Shown here: positions 19,798-30,800 of the stretch, in pieces
Layout of the letters: every line of letters starts with the position of its first letter
Numbering within the stretch: position 1 is the first letter of the stretch
DNA from: Melittangium boletus DSM 14713
GTDB taxonomy: Bacteria > Myxococcota > Myxococcia > Myxococcales > Myxococcaceae
Direction of reading: 5' to 3'
NCBI RefSeq assembly: GCF_002305855.1
Contig: NZ_CP022163.1
Span: forward strand, 5,208,292-5,272,291
Length of the DNA: 64,000 nucleotides
Translations under genes and position numbers: made by a program
The notes under the pieces: model-generated
The model's database searches: none
The model's input: the letters and a program-made list of their open reading frames with translations, nothing else
What the model was told of the DNA's origin: nothing

Positions 19798-20679
19798 TCA
19801 ATCCTGGGTGAGGGTGCGGAACACGGCTGGCAACTCCTTGTGACCCAAGCCCGCGCCGATGGCGCGCTTGTAGTTGTCGAGCAACTCTTTCGGAAAGCGC
19901 GTGCTGATGCGGGCGTCTTCGCTCAGTCGGACGATGTGCTCGATTGCCGCGACGTGGGTGTTCAGACTGCACTGGTCACCAGAAAAGTCGTTGCTCTCGA
20001 CCATGCCCCGCGCCGCGTCGGCGGTGACGGAAATCAAACCGAGGAAGGCGTCCTTGTGGGAGAAAAAGGTTTTCGGGTCAAGACCTTCCGCCTTACACAT
20101 CGCCGCGGCGTGGAGGAATGCCAGGGAGCTCCCGTAGTAGGCCTCGAGAATCGCGCAGTCGAGCGTCGCGGCGGAACCGATCTTCTCGTCGACGTAGATC
20201 GAGTTCTTGGCTATCGCCTGGAGGGTTTCGAGGTGCCGGTCGAAGACCGAGCGCGACCCGGCGTAGAAAACCGTCGCGTAATCGGTGGCTACGAAGCTCG
20301 GATAGGCGAGTATCGCGGCGTCCAGGTAGTCCACGCCGCGTTCCTTCGCCCACTCCAGCCCCGCGCGAGCATCCGCGGGTGAGCCGCTGGTGAGCTGAAC
20401 GAGAGTCGTTCCGGCGAGCGCCGGCGCGACGCCCTCGGAGGAGAGCAGTTCGAAGCAGGCGGCGTAGTTGGACAAGGAGATGACTACGAGCTCTCGTCCC
20501 GATACGGCCTCGATCAGATCCTCGAACGCGATAGTACGACCGCCTACTGCTTTTGCTTTGCTTGGAGTCCTATTCCAAACCGCGACTTCGTGACCAGCCG
20601 CCGCGAAGGCTCGTGCCAGTGCGCTTCCCATGAGGCCACTGCCGATCACCGCTATTTTCGTGGGATTCTTCGGGGCCAT
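19798..20679 (-). CDS. NAD(P)-dependent imine reductase-like / beta-hydroxyacid dehydrogenase family protein
   Basis: 293 residues. The N-terminal Rossmann motif IAVIGSGLMGSALARAF and VWNRTPSKA (an Arg suited to NADPH) are followed by LVQLTSGSPADAR. A long interdomain helix contains EKIGSAATLDCAILEAYYGS, and then comes an all-helical C-terminal domain. This is the layout of imine reductases and related 6-phosphogluconate-dehydrogenase-like enzymes. The usual catalytic Lys of beta-hydroxyacid dehydrogenases is not at its place, which favours the imine reductase group. ATG 20679 is preceded by AAGGAG seven bases upstream. The native substrate cannot be predicted. Confidence 0.82.
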   Translation of the reverse strand: MAPKNPTKIAVIGSGLMGSALARAFAAAGHEVAVWNRTPSKAKAVGGRTIAFEDLIEAVSGRELVVISLSNYAACFELLSSEGVAPALAGTTLVQLTSGSPADARAGLEWAKERGVDYLDAAILAYPSFVATDYATVFYAGSRSVFDRHLETLQAIAKNSIYVDEKIGSAATLDCAILEAYYGSSLAFLHAAAMCKAEGLDPKTFFSHKDAFLGLISVTADAARGMVESNDFSGDQCSLNTHVAAIEHIVRLSEDARISTRFPKELLDNYKRAIGAGLGHKELPAVFRTLTQD

Positions 20680-20760
20680 ATCCCATCTCCTTTTATTGCG
20701 GGTCTCTCCACTCGCCGCCTGCCCCCACGCGAGGAGCAGGCGGAAACCTCCTGTGCTACG

Positions 20761-20785
20761 GACCGGCTCCAGTCTGGAGCCGGTC
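20761..20785 (-). terminator. Perfect hairpin after the CARDB gene
   Basis: GACCGGCTCC, a five-base loop and GGAGCCGGTC form a perfect 10 bp stem about 30 bases past the CARDB stop. It lies before the reductase start. There is no T-run, so it may be a weak terminator, an mRNA-stabilising hairpin or a protein site. Confidence 0.4.
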
Positions 20786-20816
20786 CTTGACGGACTCACG
20801 TCGAGCGCGGTGAGGT

Positions 20817-23189
20817 TTAGTACTCGAACGAGATACGCGTGCCCGTCCGGCTGTTGTTGTCCTCGATGAGCTCGGGGACTGCGTTCCCGGCGTCCGCGAT
20901 GGCTCCCAGGTAGTAATCACCCAAGCCCGCCGACCTGGTGTACACTTGGACGGAGCTCGTCTCGCATTGGCCGGGGGCCAGGTTGTTGGTGAAGGTCAGA
21001 CCCACGGGATAGTCGGAAGGCACGCCCGGGGCCGTAGGAGGGGTGATGACCGTGTCCTGGGACAGGAAGAGTTCCACCGGGGTGCTTCCAGGCTGCGTGC
21101 CCTGGTTGCACACTTCGAGCGTGGCGGTGATGGGCTCTCCCCTCCGGATGCGCGAGGGGCCCGTCACCGACGCCACCACGAAGTCCGGCCGGTTCCCCAC
21201 GCCCAGCCTACTGCCGGTATGGACATTGTTGTCCTCGAAGAACTCGGGGGTGTTGTTGGGCACGTCCACCGCGGCGCCGAGGTAGTTCGCTCCTTCCATG
21301 ACGCCGTAGGTGGAGCCCTCGATGGTGACCGTCTGGCAGTCGCCCGGCGCGATCATGTCCGTGGGGGTACGATTCACCAACACGTCGGGTGAGGCCTGGG
21401 ACGGCACGTGAGGTGTGATGATGGCGTCCGGGGACACGTACAAGTCGACAAGCGTTTGATCCGTCAGCGTACCCTGGTTGCAAACCTCGATATGGGCGGT
21501 CAGCGGTTGACCCGGCTGGATGCTGGCGGGACCCGTCACCGACTTGATGACGAAGTCCGACCGCCAGCCCACGCCGATGCGGCTGCCCGTGCCGACGTTG
21601 TTGTCCTCGACGAGCTCGGCCACGGCCATGGCCGGGTCCACGCGGGCGCCGAGCGTGTATGTCCCTTCGGCGATGGGGGCCGGCGTGCCCGTGAGGGAGG
21701 TGGTTCGGCACTCGTTCGGGGCCAGCGCGTTCACGCTCGCCGTGCCCATGGGGACGCGGGCGGCCGTGCTGGAGGTGAGGAACAGCTCCACCTGCGTCGC
21801 GCCCGATGGGGCGGTGCCCTGGTTGCAGAGCTGCACGGTGGCGGCGACCGAATCGCCTGGCTTGAAGCTCGTGGGACCGCTGACGGACGCCACGATGAGG
21901 TCGGGGCCCGTGCCGATTCCGAATCGGGGGCTCAGCTTCGTGTTGTTGTCCGGGATGAGTTCCGTGGTGAAGCGATACGAATCGATGATGGCGCCCAGCG
22001 CGTATGCACCCTCGGCGACGCCACCCGGGTTGCCCGTGAAGGACAGTGTCCGGCACGTGCCGGGTTCGAGCTGGCCCGAGAGCTGCTCTCCCAGACGCAC
22101 ATCCGTGTGGGGATTGGGGGGAATGTGAGGCGTGATGATGTCATCCTGGGTCAGGTACAGCTCCACCGGGGCGACTCCCGGCTGTGTTCCCTGGTTGCAC
22201 ACCTGGACGCTGGAGGTGAGTGGCTGCCCGGGGAGCGCGCTCGTGGGGCCCGTCACCGACGCCACCACGAAGTCCGGAGCGGCGCCCACGCCGATGCGGG
22301 TGGCCGCCAGCGTGTTGTTGTCCTCGATGAGCTCGGACACGTTTTGCGCGGGGTCCACGATGGCGCTCAGGTAATACGCGCCTTCTCGGTGGACGGAGGC
22401 TGACACATTCAGCGTCTCCGTCTGGCATTGGCCTGGCGCGAGCACGTTCATCGAGCGTGTTCCCAGCAGAAGGTCCGAGGCGGGCGTGAGCGGCGCGGCT
22501 GGTGTGACGACCGTATCCGCCGACAGGTACAACTCCACGTTGGGCGTGCCCGGCGCTGTCCCGGGATTGCACACCGTCACGGTCGCGGGGAATGCCTGGC
22601 CGGGCATGACGCTCGTGGGGCCCGTCACCGACGCCACCACGAAGTCCGGCCGGTTCCCAATCCCGATGGCTTTTCCTGCCCGCACGTTGTCGAGCGTGTT
22701 GGTCTCGAAGAAACCAGGCTCCACGATGGCACCCAGGAAGTACGTCCCTTGAATGTCCACGGAAGCACGTACGTTCACCGTCTCCGTCTGACATTGACCG
22801 GGAGCAAGCCTCGCCAGGTGGATTTGCTCCAGCCGGAGGTCCGACGCCGGCGTGAGGGGGACGTCCGAGGTGATGACCGGGTCCGTCGACAGGAAGAGGT
22901 CCACGGTGGTCGCGCCCGGCTCGGTGCCTTGGTTACAGACCTCCACGGTGGTGGCGAACCATTCGCCTTCACGGACGCTCGCGGGACCCTTCACCGAGGT
23001 CACCGCGAAGTCGGGGGACGGATACCCGGCTTGCTGTAAGGTCTGCTCGCGCGTGTTCTCTCTTGCTGAGAGATTGGAACCGCCGCCGGGGTGGAGGTTG
23101 TCCCCACTTGGGGATTCGCCACACGCCGCGATCGTCAGCAACGTCGCGATTCCCGTGGCACATCGGATAGGCCTCTTGCGTGCGTTCAT
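20817..23189 (-). CDS. Lipoprotein with six CARDB repeats
   Basis: About 790 residues. A lipoprotein signal (CATGIATLLTIAACGES, lipobox Cys) leads into six repeats of about 120 residues. Each begins with a version of PDFVVASVTGP, then contains VCNQGTxPG and VELFLS, an APGQCQTET strand, and ends with ELIEDNN. These are CARDB cell-adhesion-related beta-sandwich domains of secreted bacterial proteins. The acidic ends between repeats (EDNN) could bind calcium. ATG 23189 has GAGGAG six bases upstream; the frame is open 38 codons further but has no better site. Likely an outer-membrane-anchored surface protein of unknown binding partner. Confidence 0.88.
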   Translation of the reverse strand: MNARKRPIRCATGIATLLTIAACGESPSGDNLHPGGGSNLSARENTREQTLQQAGYPSPDFAVTSVKGPASVREGEWFATTVEVCNQGTEPGATTVDLFLSTDPVITSDVPLTPASDLRLEQIHLARLAPGQCQTETVNVRASVDIQGTYFLGAIVEPGFFETNTLDNVRAGKAIGIGNRPDFVVASVTGPTSVMPGQAFPATVTVCNPGTAPGTPNVELYLSADTVVTPAAPLTPASDLLLGTRSMNVLAPGQCQTETLNVSASVHREGAYYLSAIVDPAQNVSELIEDNNTLAATRIGVGAAPDFVVASVTGPTSALPGQPLTSSVQVCNQGTQPGVAPVELYLTQDDIITPHIPPNPHTDVRLGEQLSGQLEPGTCRTLSFTGNPGGVAEGAYALGAIIDSYRFTTELIPDNNTKLSPRFGIGTGPDLIVASVSGPTSFKPGDSVAATVQLCNQGTAPSGATQVELFLTSSTAARVPMGTASVNALAPNECRTTSLTGTPAPIAEGTYTLGARVDPAMAVAELVEDNNVGTGSRIGVGWRSDFVIKSVTGPASIQPGQPLTAHIEVCNQGTLTDQTLVDLYVSPDAIITPHVPSQASPDVLVNRTPTDMIAPGDCQTVTIEGSTYGVMEGANYLGAAVDVPNNTPEFFEDNNVHTGSRLGVGNRPDFVVASVTGPSRIRRGEPITATLEVCNQGTQPGSTPVELFLSQDTVITPPTAPGVPSDYPVGLTFTNNLAPGQCETSSVQVYTRSAGLGDYYLGAIADAGNAVPELIEDNNSRTGTRISFEY

Positions 23190-23395
23190 GCATGTCTCCT
23201 CGAGTGGTCCGCCGGCCCGGCTTCTGAGCGACCTGCCTGACGAGGAGATGCATGGGAAATTCAAGTCATCCGTGAATGATGCACGGCCGCCGGAAGGACA
23301 CATCCCGCGCCCTCTCGTTCTTGACGATGCGGCGAGTGCTCGTTATTCGGCGCATCATGACCTCTTCTTTCTCGGCTTTCTCTTCGTGTCTGCGC

Positions 23396-24049
23396 ATGGG
23401 ATCGCGCTTCCTTCTATTGACGCTCTCGGTCCTCGCGGCCTGTCATGACCCTGGCCCCGAGCAGCCCAAGGCCACTCCCATCACCGAGGCACGCAACCGC
23501 GACAACGGCACCCAGGTGACCGTGGAAGGGTATGTCACGGTGCAGCCAGGCGCTCTCGCCTCGGGTATGGGCAATGAGGGGTTCGCCCTCCAGGACAACA
23601 CCGGGGGCATCTACGTGAAGCTGGCGCGGAAGCTCGATTTCGGGTTGGGCGCCCATGTCCGTGTGACGGGCACGCTGAACCAGGAGAGCAATCTGCGCAT
23701 CCTCGAGAGCGAGCCCGACTCCGTCGAGACGTTGGAGGGCACTCAGCTGGTGGGCGCCAAGGACGTGCGCACCGGCGGCGTCGGAGAGTCCACCGAGGGC
23801 TTGCTGGTGCGTGTCTCCGGAAAGATCACCCAGGCCATTCATGCGGAACTGCCCTACGGCTATGAGCTGTATGTCGATGACGGCTCGGGCGAGGTGCAGG
23901 TGTACATCCATGCGTCGGCTGGCTTCGATCCGGCCACGCTGAGCGCCCTGACCGTGGGCCAGGACCTCCATGCGACGGGCTTGTCGGCGCAGTACGAGAA
24001 CACCTATGAGGTGGTGCCCCGGCAGCCCTCGGACCTCGTGGTGCGGTAG
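23396..24049 (+). CDS. Lipoprotein with OB-fold-like domain
   Basis: About 217 residues: a signal with lipobox (FLLLTLSVLAAC) and then a beta-rich region. Segments VTVEGYVTVQPG, GFALQDNTGGIYVKL and GAHVRVTGTLNQ, later repeated as GLLVRVSGKIT and YELYVDDGSGEVQVYI, resemble the nucleic-acid/OB-fold repeats found in secreted endonuclease-associated proteins. Two such units are visible. The start is uncertain: ATG 23396 gives a compact signal, while ATG 23357 adds 13 residues; neither has a strong ribosome site. It diverges from the CARDB gene and converges on the TSP3 protein gene three bases away. Confidence 0.75.
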   Translation: MGSRFLLLTLSVLAACHDPGPEQPKATPITEARNRDNGTQVTVEGYVTVQPGALASGMGNEGFALQDNTGGIYVKLARKLDFGLGAHVRVTGTLNQESNLRILESEPDSVETLEGTQLVGAKDVRTGGVGESTEGLLVRVSGKITQAIHAELPYGYELYVDDGSGEVQVYIHASAGFDPATLSALTVGQDLHATGLSAQYENTYEVVPRQPSDLVVR

Positions 24050-24051
24050 CT

Positions 24052-24990
24052 TCACTTCGCCAGTGGCACGCCCAGGTCCTGGAGGATCTTGAAGTCGAGC
24101 ACCAGCATGCCGCCCCAGGAGAAGGCGGCGTCGTTGGCGAGGTCGAACTGGGCGAAGGGCATCACCGAGAGGAGGTCGAGGAAGCCCACCCGGGGCCCCA
24201 CGCCGAGGTGGAGCGGGCGGTTCTCGGCATCCTCCACGCGTTTGGACCACATGAGCTGCGCCCCCACGCCGAACTTGAACTCCTTGGCCCACGAGCGCGC
24301 GTAGGGCGCCCAGTTCATCGGCCGGAAGTCGAGCGCCGTGTAGGGGCCCAGGTGCTCGGCAGCGAAGAGGTTCACCGAATCGCCATACACACCGGCGGAC
24401 CAGTACCAGGAGGGGACCTTCAAGGCCGTGCCTTTCTCATCGAAGCGCCACTCGCCCAGCGAGCCCCCCAGGTGCAGCCCGAGTCCCGTCGAGCCGGCCC
24501 AGCTCCCCCGGTAGCGGTAGCCCAGGGCGAGCGGGCGGATGAAGAACTGCAACCGCCGGCCGAGGGGATTGGGATCGCGCCACTCCGAGTAGGACTTCGC
24601 CTCGGGACACGCGGCCTGCTCGCCGCTCTCGTTCCGGGGATTGGGAAGGCGGCACGTGTCGCACTCGTCGCCGACCCCATCGTTGTCCGTGTCGGCGTGC
24701 TCGCCCTCCTTCACGGGCACCCGTGGGCAGAGATCACAGGCATCCCCCGCGCCATCTCCGTCACTGTCTTCCTGGCCGGGATTCGCATCGAGCGGGCAGT
24801 TGTCGGCGCACGCCTGCATCCGTCCGGGATGGCAGGGGGGCGCCTCCGTCTGGCCTGGTGGCACGTCCGCCACGCCATCCCCGTCGCTGTCGGCGATGGG
24901 CTCGGGCCCGGAGGCCGGTGGGGTCTGGGCGGAGGCCGGAGTCAGCGCGAGCAGGAGGACGGCGGTCAGGGTGAGCGGAGCGGAGCGCAT
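24052..24990 (-). CDS. Outer-membrane protein with thrombospondin type 3 repeats
   Basis: 312 residues with a signal peptide ([14 protein letters not shown]). Residues about 30-125 hold calcium-binding TSP3 repeats: [33 protein letters not shown], with paired cysteines. The remaining 180 residues have alternating aromatic strands such as [24 protein letters not shown] and [10 protein letters not shown], which suggests a beta-barrel or outer-membrane sheet. The order TSP3 then barrel resembles OmpA-like surface proteins without the C-terminal OmpA domain. Its ATG overlaps the stop of the upstream hydrolase gene in the form TGATG, so translation is probably coupled. Confidence 0.82.
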   Translation of the reverse strand: MRSAPLTLTAVLLLALTPASAQTPPASGPEPIADSDGDGVADVPPGQTEAPPCHPGRMQACADNCPLDANPGQEDSDGDGAGDACDLCPRVPVKEGEHADTDNDGVGDECDTCRLPNPRNESGEQAACPEAKSYSEWRDPNPLGRRLQFFIRPLALGYRYRGSWAGSTGLGLHLGGSLGEWRFDEKGTALKVPSWYWSAGVYGDSVNLFAAEHLGPYTALDFRPMNWAPYARSWAKEFKFGVGAQLMWSKRVEDAENRPLHLGVGPRVGFLDLLSVMPFAQFDLANDAAFSWGGMLVLDFKILQDLGVPLAK

Positions 24991-25967
24991 CAGAGGCAGA
25001 GTCCGAAGACGTTGGAGTCACTGCACAGCCGCGAGTGCTCCGCTGCGGGCAGGCGGCGGATGGTGGCCTCGTCCTGCACCCACGAGGGCAGCCTGTCGCG
25101 TGTGAACTGGTCCGGGACGAGGGTGTCGCCGTCCACCGAGATGATTTCCTCCGTGCTCGGGAAGTGGGGGAGCCGGAAGGGAGTCTTCAGGTTGTTGCCC
25201 TGGAGGATGCGGATGAAGTCGAGCTTGCTCAGGGGTTCGAAATAGCCAGTCGTGGTGGCCCGGTACAGCGCCCGCGCCCGCTCGAGCATGCTCCGGTCGA
25301 TGTGCCGCGAGAGGTCCACGGGCGCGCCGGGCGCGGGCAGGAGCCCGGCGTTCATCCACGTGGCGTCGAGGAGCAGGTCGGGGCGGTTGGGGTTGCCCCG
25401 GGTGACGCTCCATCGCGGCAGCATCTGGTAGAGGGAGGGCCAGGTGCGCGCCACCTCCTTGGGGATGGAGTTCTTGAAGAAGGTTCCCTCCAGCAGGGCG
25501 AGCAGCGCGCTCACCGTGCCGAAGAAGGGCACGCCCACGAAACTCACGCCCTGGACGAGCCGGGCCAGTTCCTCGGCGCCGAGGATCCGGGCCGCCGCCA
25601 GGACCACCAGCCCTCCCTGCGAGTGCGCCACCAGCCGCCAGCGATCACCGAGTGGCGCCATGGCCTTGAGGTGATCGGCGAGGCGCTTGCCGCTGTAACG
25701 GATGTCCAACCGCCAGTCGTAATCGAAGAACTCCCACTTGGGGAGCGCGTGGTCGAAGGGCTCGTAGGCGAGCGTCATGTACCCGCCGGTGGCGAGCGCG
25801 TTGTGGAGCGGCTCGAGCGCTTCCGGATCCGGTCCGTATTCGCAGCGCAGCGTCTGCCCGGCATTGGCCTGGGTGAGGAGTTCGAAGATGGTCGCGGCCC
25901 GCGCTCCGTTCGCGGCCTGATAGAGCACGCCTCCCGTTCCTGGAATGACCATCTGGCGGCGCGACAT
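24990..25967 (-). CDS. LCAT/lipase-like alpha/beta hydrolase
   Basis: About 325 residues. VIPGTGG near the N-terminus fits an oxyanion loop, and the nucleophile elbow is [12 protein letters not shown] near residue 120. [14 protein letters not shown] just before it is typical of lecithin:cholesterol acyltransferase-like lipases. A late [10 protein letters not shown] could supply the acid. The histidine is probably in the C-terminal EHSR. No signal peptide is evident, so a cytosolic or unconventional location is likely. ATG 25967 follows AGGGGGGAATTCC. The gene ends in TGATG overlap with the TSP3 outer-membrane protein. Confidence 0.8.
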   Translation of the reverse strand: MSRRQMVIPGTGGVLYQAANGARAATIFELLTQANAGQTLRCEYGPDPEALEPLHNALATGGYMTLAYEPFDHALPKWEFFDYDWRLDIRYSGKRLADHLKAMAPLGDRWRLVAHSQGGLVVLAAARILGAEELARLVQGVSFVGVPFFGTVSALLALLEGTFFKNSIPKEVARTWPSLYQMLPRWSVTRGNPNRPDLLLDATWMNAGLLPAPGAPVDLSRHIDRSMLERARALYRATTTGYFEPLSKLDFIRILQGNNLKTPFRLPHFPSTEEIISVDGDTLVPDQFTRDRLPSWVQDEATIRRLPAAEHSRLCSDSNVFGLCL

Positions 25968-26045
25968 GGAATTCCCCCCTGAGCCTCGGGGGATCCAACA
26001 CCCGACACACGCGGAGGGCAAAGCGCCCCGCGGCGGCAACGGCTA

Positions 26046-26957
26046 TCACCTGACAGACCGGAACAGCGAGTCCCGGAGAAATGTCAGGATTTCCGCGTGG
26101 AGGACCGGCTGGAACGCGAGACGGTCGAAGCCCTCTGGATCCTGGGACGGCGGAAACCCAGGCTTCGTCATCGATGGGGGAAACGGGCTTTGAAAGGAGA
26201 AATGGCCCGCGTTCGGGACCACCCGATGGTCGATGCGTTGGGGATGGGGAACGCCTCGCGAGATGAGCTCCGCGTGGAAGGCGGGCGTGTGCTCATCGCG
26301 CTCCGCCGTGCGCATCAGGATGGGAAGATCGACGTCGGCGAGCGCACCCTCGGCCATGAACCAGGGCGACGCGGGCGCGAGCAGAACCAGCGCGCGGACC
26401 CGAGGGTCGCGAACGACTGGGAGGGCGCGTGCTTGTCCATGGGGCTCCTCGTTCGGAAAGGAGGACGGGCGTCCACCGGCCACCGCCAGCGCGGTATAGC
26501 CGCCCAGGGAATGGCCAATCACGCCAACTCCCTCGGGCGACAGCCACTTGCCCAGATGCTCGTTCGCGGCAACCGCGTCGAGCACGAGGCGCACGTGGCG
26601 AGGCCGGTTCTCGAGATTCGCGGCCGTCCCCGCCAGGCGGTTGTCGGAGCGGCTGTTGCCCGGATGCTCCAGGAGCGCCACGACGAAGCCGGCGCGAGCC
26701 AGATGCGCCGCCATCCCGCGATAGGTCCAGGGAGACCCGCCCGTGCCGTGACTGATGACGACGAGCGGGAGTCGCTCACCTTCCACCGGAGCGTCGGGGG
26801 CGACGGCGAGCGGGTACGGCCCGAAGTGCTCGAGGTGTTCAGGTGCTCGCGTCGGGTAGAGCACCCACACGGGGATGCGCGCGCCTTGGACCTCATCCGC
26901 GACGTCCAGTGCACGGCAGCCGACGGTCACTTCTGACTGAATCCGAGAATCAAGCAC
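26046..26957 (-). CDS. Platelet-activating-factor acetylhydrolase-like / dienelactone-hydrolase-like esterase
   Basis: 303-residue alpha/beta hydrolase of the COG4188 group. [24 protein letters not shown] forms the oxyanion region. [18 protein letters not shown] near residue 150 carries the nucleophile Ser, and [10 protein letters not shown] near 258 the catalytic His. The N-terminus ([21 protein letters not shown]) and the phrase [12 protein letters not shown] also fit this group. No signal peptide is seen. The native ester substrate is unknown. It lies 38 bases downstream of the sigma-like gene on the same strand and may share its transcript. Confidence 0.85.
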   Translation of the reverse strand: MLDSRIQSEVTVGCRALDVADEVQGARIPVWVLYPTRAPEHLEHFGPYPLAVAPDAPVEGERLPLVVISHGTGGSPWTYRGMAAHLARAGFVVALLEHPGNSRSDNRLAGTAANLENRPRHVRLVLDAVAANEHLGKWLSPEGVGVIGHSLGGYTALAVAGGRPSSFPNEEPHGQARALPVVRDPRVRALVLLAPASPWFMAEGALADVDLPILMRTAERDEHTPAFHAELISRGVPHPQRIDHRVVPNAGHFSFQSPFPPSMTKPGFPPSQDPEGFDRLAFQPVLHAEILTFLRDSLFRSVR

Positions 26958-26995
26958 GGCCCTGCTTATATCCCGGCCGCGTTCCAGTCCGCCGC

Positions 26996-27889
26996 TCAGT
27001 CCATCAATCCGCCGAGGCTGAGGTCCAGCCGGCTGCGCACGAGGCCGAGAAGACTCTCCAATTCGCGGCCGTGGAGCTTCAACCTGGCCTCGAGTTCGTG
27101 ACGGGTGAGCCGCAGCAGCCGCTCGCGCGCGTGGGCCACGTGGCGCGCGATGTTCGAGCGCGACTCGCCATACATCGTCGCGAGCCGGTCCATGGTGAGG
27201 CCATGCAGGTGGTGCAGGCGCAGCAGGGCGCGCTCGCGCTCGGGGAGGGCCGCGAGCGCGGCCCGCAGGGCCTCGGAGAGGACTTCGCGCGAGTGGGCGC
27301 GCACCAACTCGCGCTCTGGATCATCCGGTGCCAGGAGCTGGGCAAGGGACTCGGGGGACTCGGAGAGGCGTTCCGGGTGGCCCCCCTGCTGGCTCAGCGC
27401 GGTGACGATGCGCGCGGCGACGATGCGCACCCAGGCGCGCAGGGGCCCGCGGCCCGCGTAGTCGGCGATTCGCGGCGGTGCCTCCCCCACACCCAGCAGC
27501 AGCCGCTGGCGCAGCACCTGGAGCACCTCGTCCACGGTGCTTCCCGGCAGCGGACCCAGGCGCGCGGGCACCTTGCGCAGCACGTGTTGCTCGAAGGAGA
27601 GCAGGGCCTGGGGCTCGCCCTCGGCGCAGGCACACGCCAGATAGAGGTCCGCCGCGTGGAGCTTCGCCAGCGCGTCCGCGGGTGCCTCCGGGGCGGGCAG
27701 GTGCCGGGCCAGGTGGCGCAGGAAGCGCTCGGGGGGGAGCTTCACCGCGGGCCATGCGCTCGCCGCCGCGGCGAGGTGGCTCGCGAGCAGTGCCTCCAAT
27801 CCGGGCCACGCCCGAAGCCAGTCCCGCCGGTCCTCGGGGGCATGTGCCAGCAACATCCGCGACAGGGGGGAGGGCGTCTCGTCCGTCAT
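26996..27889 (-). CDS. RNA polymerase sigma factor-like protein
   Basis: 297 residues. The middle part has region 2-like segments ([35 protein letters not shown]). The C-terminal part has a region 4 helix-turn-helix ([30 protein letters not shown], shown in part as [19 protein letters not shown]) followed by [14 protein letters not shown]. The N-terminal 100 residues are an extension common in myxobacterial sigma-like proteins paired with kinases. Its ATG overlaps the kinase stop as ATGA, so it is translated with the kinase, which carries an anti-sigma-like zinc motif. It probably directs transcription of unknown targets. Confidence 0.8.
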   Translation of the reverse strand: MTDETPSPLSRMLLAHAPEDRRDWLRAWPGLEALLASHLAAAASAWPAVKLPPERFLRHLARHLPAPEAPADALAKLHAADLYLACACAEGEPQALLSFEQHVLRKVPARLGPLPGSTVDEVLQVLRQRLLLGVGEAPPRIADYAGRGPLRAWVRIVAARIVTALSQQGGHPERLSESPESLAQLLAPDDPERELVRAHSREVLSEALRAALAALPERERALLRLHHLHGLTMDRLATMYGESRSNIARHVAHARERLLRLTRHELEARLKLHGRELESLLGLVRSRLDLSLGGLMD

Positions 27890-30800
27890 GGGTGGCGCGT
27901 CCTCCATTCCACCACGGCGTGGTGCTCCACGCGGGCACGCGTCCCCAGCGCTTCCATCTGGCCCTGGGCCTCGTCCAGCAGGGTGGCCGTGCGCGGGCCG
28001 TCTCCGAGCGCGCGGGCCAGGAGGAAGCGGACCCATGCGGCGTCCAGCCTGTCCCCAGGGGCCCGCTCGTGGATATTCAGGGCGCGCTCGAGCAGGGGCC
28101 GCGCCCGCGCGGGGTGCGCGAGTGTCAGGTGCGCCTCGCCGAGACAGGCGAGATCCAATGCCACGTCCGGGCTCTCGGCGCCCTGCGCCCGCTCGTCGAG
28201 TTCCAGGGCCCGCTGGCAGCCGCCGAGCGCCGCCCGGGGTGTCCCCGAACGGAGCTCCACGATGCCCAGCTCGCGCGTCGCGCCCGCGGACACCGCGCTG
28301 TCCGGACCGTTCTCCTTCTCCAGCAGCCGCAGGGCGTGCTGGATGTGCGCACGGGCCTGGGCGGGACGGCCCGCGCGCAGGTGGATATGGGCGAGGGTGC
28401 GCAGCGGCAGCTCCGCGCGCGGGGTGTCCGGTCCCATGCCCCGCTGGATGCGCTCGAGGGCCTGCTGGGCGAGGGCGAGCGCCTCGTCGAGGTTCTGCGC
28501 GTCGTAGGCGACCATGCTCAGCCCTCCGAGCGCGGTGACGGTGTTGGGGTGATCCGGGCCCTTGCTGCGCTCGAAGATGGCGAGGGCGCGCTCGAAGGAG
28601 CGCCGGGACTCCTCCAGCCGGCCCTCGCGCCGCGACAGGACGGCCAGGTTGTTGAGGGGCGCGCCGAGGCTCGGATGATCCGGGGAGCGGGCCGCCTCCA
28701 GCAGGGACAGCGCGCGGCGGAAGGTGGCGAGTGCCTCGTCGGGCCGGCCCTGTTGCAGCAGCTCGCTGGCGAGGTTGTTGAGGTTGAGCGCGAGCGAGGG
28801 GTGATGCGGGCCCCACAGCCGCTCGCGCAGCTCCTGGGCCTGGCGGTAGAGCGACAGGGCCTCCGGGCCGCGGATCTGCCGCGAGCGCACCCGCCCCAGT
28901 CCGGAGAGGAAGTACGAGGTGCGCAGGCTCTCGGGACCATAGGCTTGCCGCGACAGCGCCAGTCCCTGGGAGAACTCCGCGTCCGCCTCGTCCAGCTTGC
29001 CCTGCACGAGCAGTTGTCCGCCCATGCGCAGGTGCAGCTCCGTGGCGAGGGCGGGAAAGCGCTCGCGTCCCAGCCGGTCCACGGCGGCCCGGGCGTGGTG
29101 CACGAGCCGGTTGACCTCGTCCATGCGCGCCATCTGCTCCCCCACCACCCACAGCAGGAGGATCCACGCGTGCGCGGCCGTCTCGTCGTCGCGGCCGGCC
29201 TCGGCGGCCCACACGGCGCGGTAGAGGATCTCCTCGGCCTCCTTGGGCTTGCCGGTCAGGCCGTGCAGTTGTCCGTGCAGGGTGAGCACCTCGGCCTCCA
29301 GGGGCCGGTAGTCGAGCCCCCGCAGCTCCGGGAGGAGCGCGGTGGTGACCTCGAGGGCGGCGGCGTGGTTGCCGGCGTACAGGCGGGCGTGGGCCTCGGC
29401 GAGCTGGCGGCGGGCGGCGTCCACCCGGGGGCGCAGGGCGTCGGGGGGTTGGGGCCGGATGGCGAGCACGGGGGCCTCCGTGCATCCGTCGAGCCCCTCG
29501 AGCGAGGCGACCACCTGGGGGACGTTCTGCACCGTCTGGGCGTCCGCCTTCTCCAGCACGCCGGTGACGGCGGCGAAGTGCCACAGCCGGGTGTCCAGGC
29601 AGGCCGTCTTCAGCCACGCGGTGCGCGGGTCGTCCCGATCCGCCGCCATGCAGGCCTCGGTGCGCAGCGTGCGCCAGCGTGTGGCGTGGTCATCCAGCGC
29701 GCGCGCGGCGGCTTCCCAGGCGGCGCTGGCGAAGGGCTTGCCGGTGGCGAGAAAGGCCGCTCGCACGCGCCCGCGCCGCTCGGGACTCCAGGCGGCGGCG
29801 AGCTTCTCCGTCTCCTGCTCGCAGCGCGCCGCGCGCCGGTGGGCGGCCACGTAACCCAGGGCCACGCCCATCAGGCTGGCGGCGACGGCGGAGGCCACCA
29901 CCCAGGCGCGCACGCGCCGGGGGGCGGGGGAGAGCTCCGCGAGCAGCGCCTCCATGGAGGGGTGCCTCGCCTCGGGAGACGCCCGCAGGCCCCGCCGCAC
30001 CGCCCGGCGCACCCGGGCGGGCACCTTCGACTCTCCTCCGGGAGGCCGGATGCGCTCCTCGCGCATGGCCTGGGCGAGCTCCTCGATCGTCCGTCCCTCG
30101 AAGGGCCTCGGGCCATGGAGCGCCTCGTGGAGCGCCACGCAGAAGCTGAACTGGTCGGAGAGCGCGTCCGCGCCCTGTCCGGCGAACTGCTCGGGGGCCA
30201 TGTAGGCCGGCGTGCCCAGGAGCGCGCCCGTCCGGGTCAGGGGGGTGACGGTGGCGTCCCCGGCGGGCAGCGGGGGGGGCTCCCCGGGCGTGTCGTCTTC
30301 CTGCTCGGCGGCGCGGGCCAGTCCGAAGTCCGTCACCCGCACGCGACCATCCCGGCCCACGAGGACGTTGGCCGGCTTGAAGTCGCGGTGGACGAGGCCC
30401 GCCGCGTGCGCCGCCGCCAGCCCCCGTCCCGCGTCGACGAAGACGCGCAGCACCTCGGGCCAGGGGCGCGGCGGTTTCAGCCACTCCGTGAGCGTGCTGC
30501 CCTCCACCAGCTCCATGGCGAGGAAGACGCCCTGCTCGCACACGCCCGTGTCGTGCACCGCGACGACGTTCGGGTGGGACAGCCGGGCCATCGCCTGGGC
30601 CTCGCGCAGCAGCCGCTGGCCCAGGGCCTCCACGTGGCGGCCTTCCGGACGCAGGAGCTTGAGGGCCACCTGCCGCGCCAGCTCGGGATCATAGGCCGCG
30701 TACACCTCGCCCATGGCGCCCCGCCCGATGCGTCTGAGCACCACGTAGCGCGCGAGCCGGGCTCCCGGCGCCAGGGGAGTGTCCTCCTCCCGTGCCGGCA

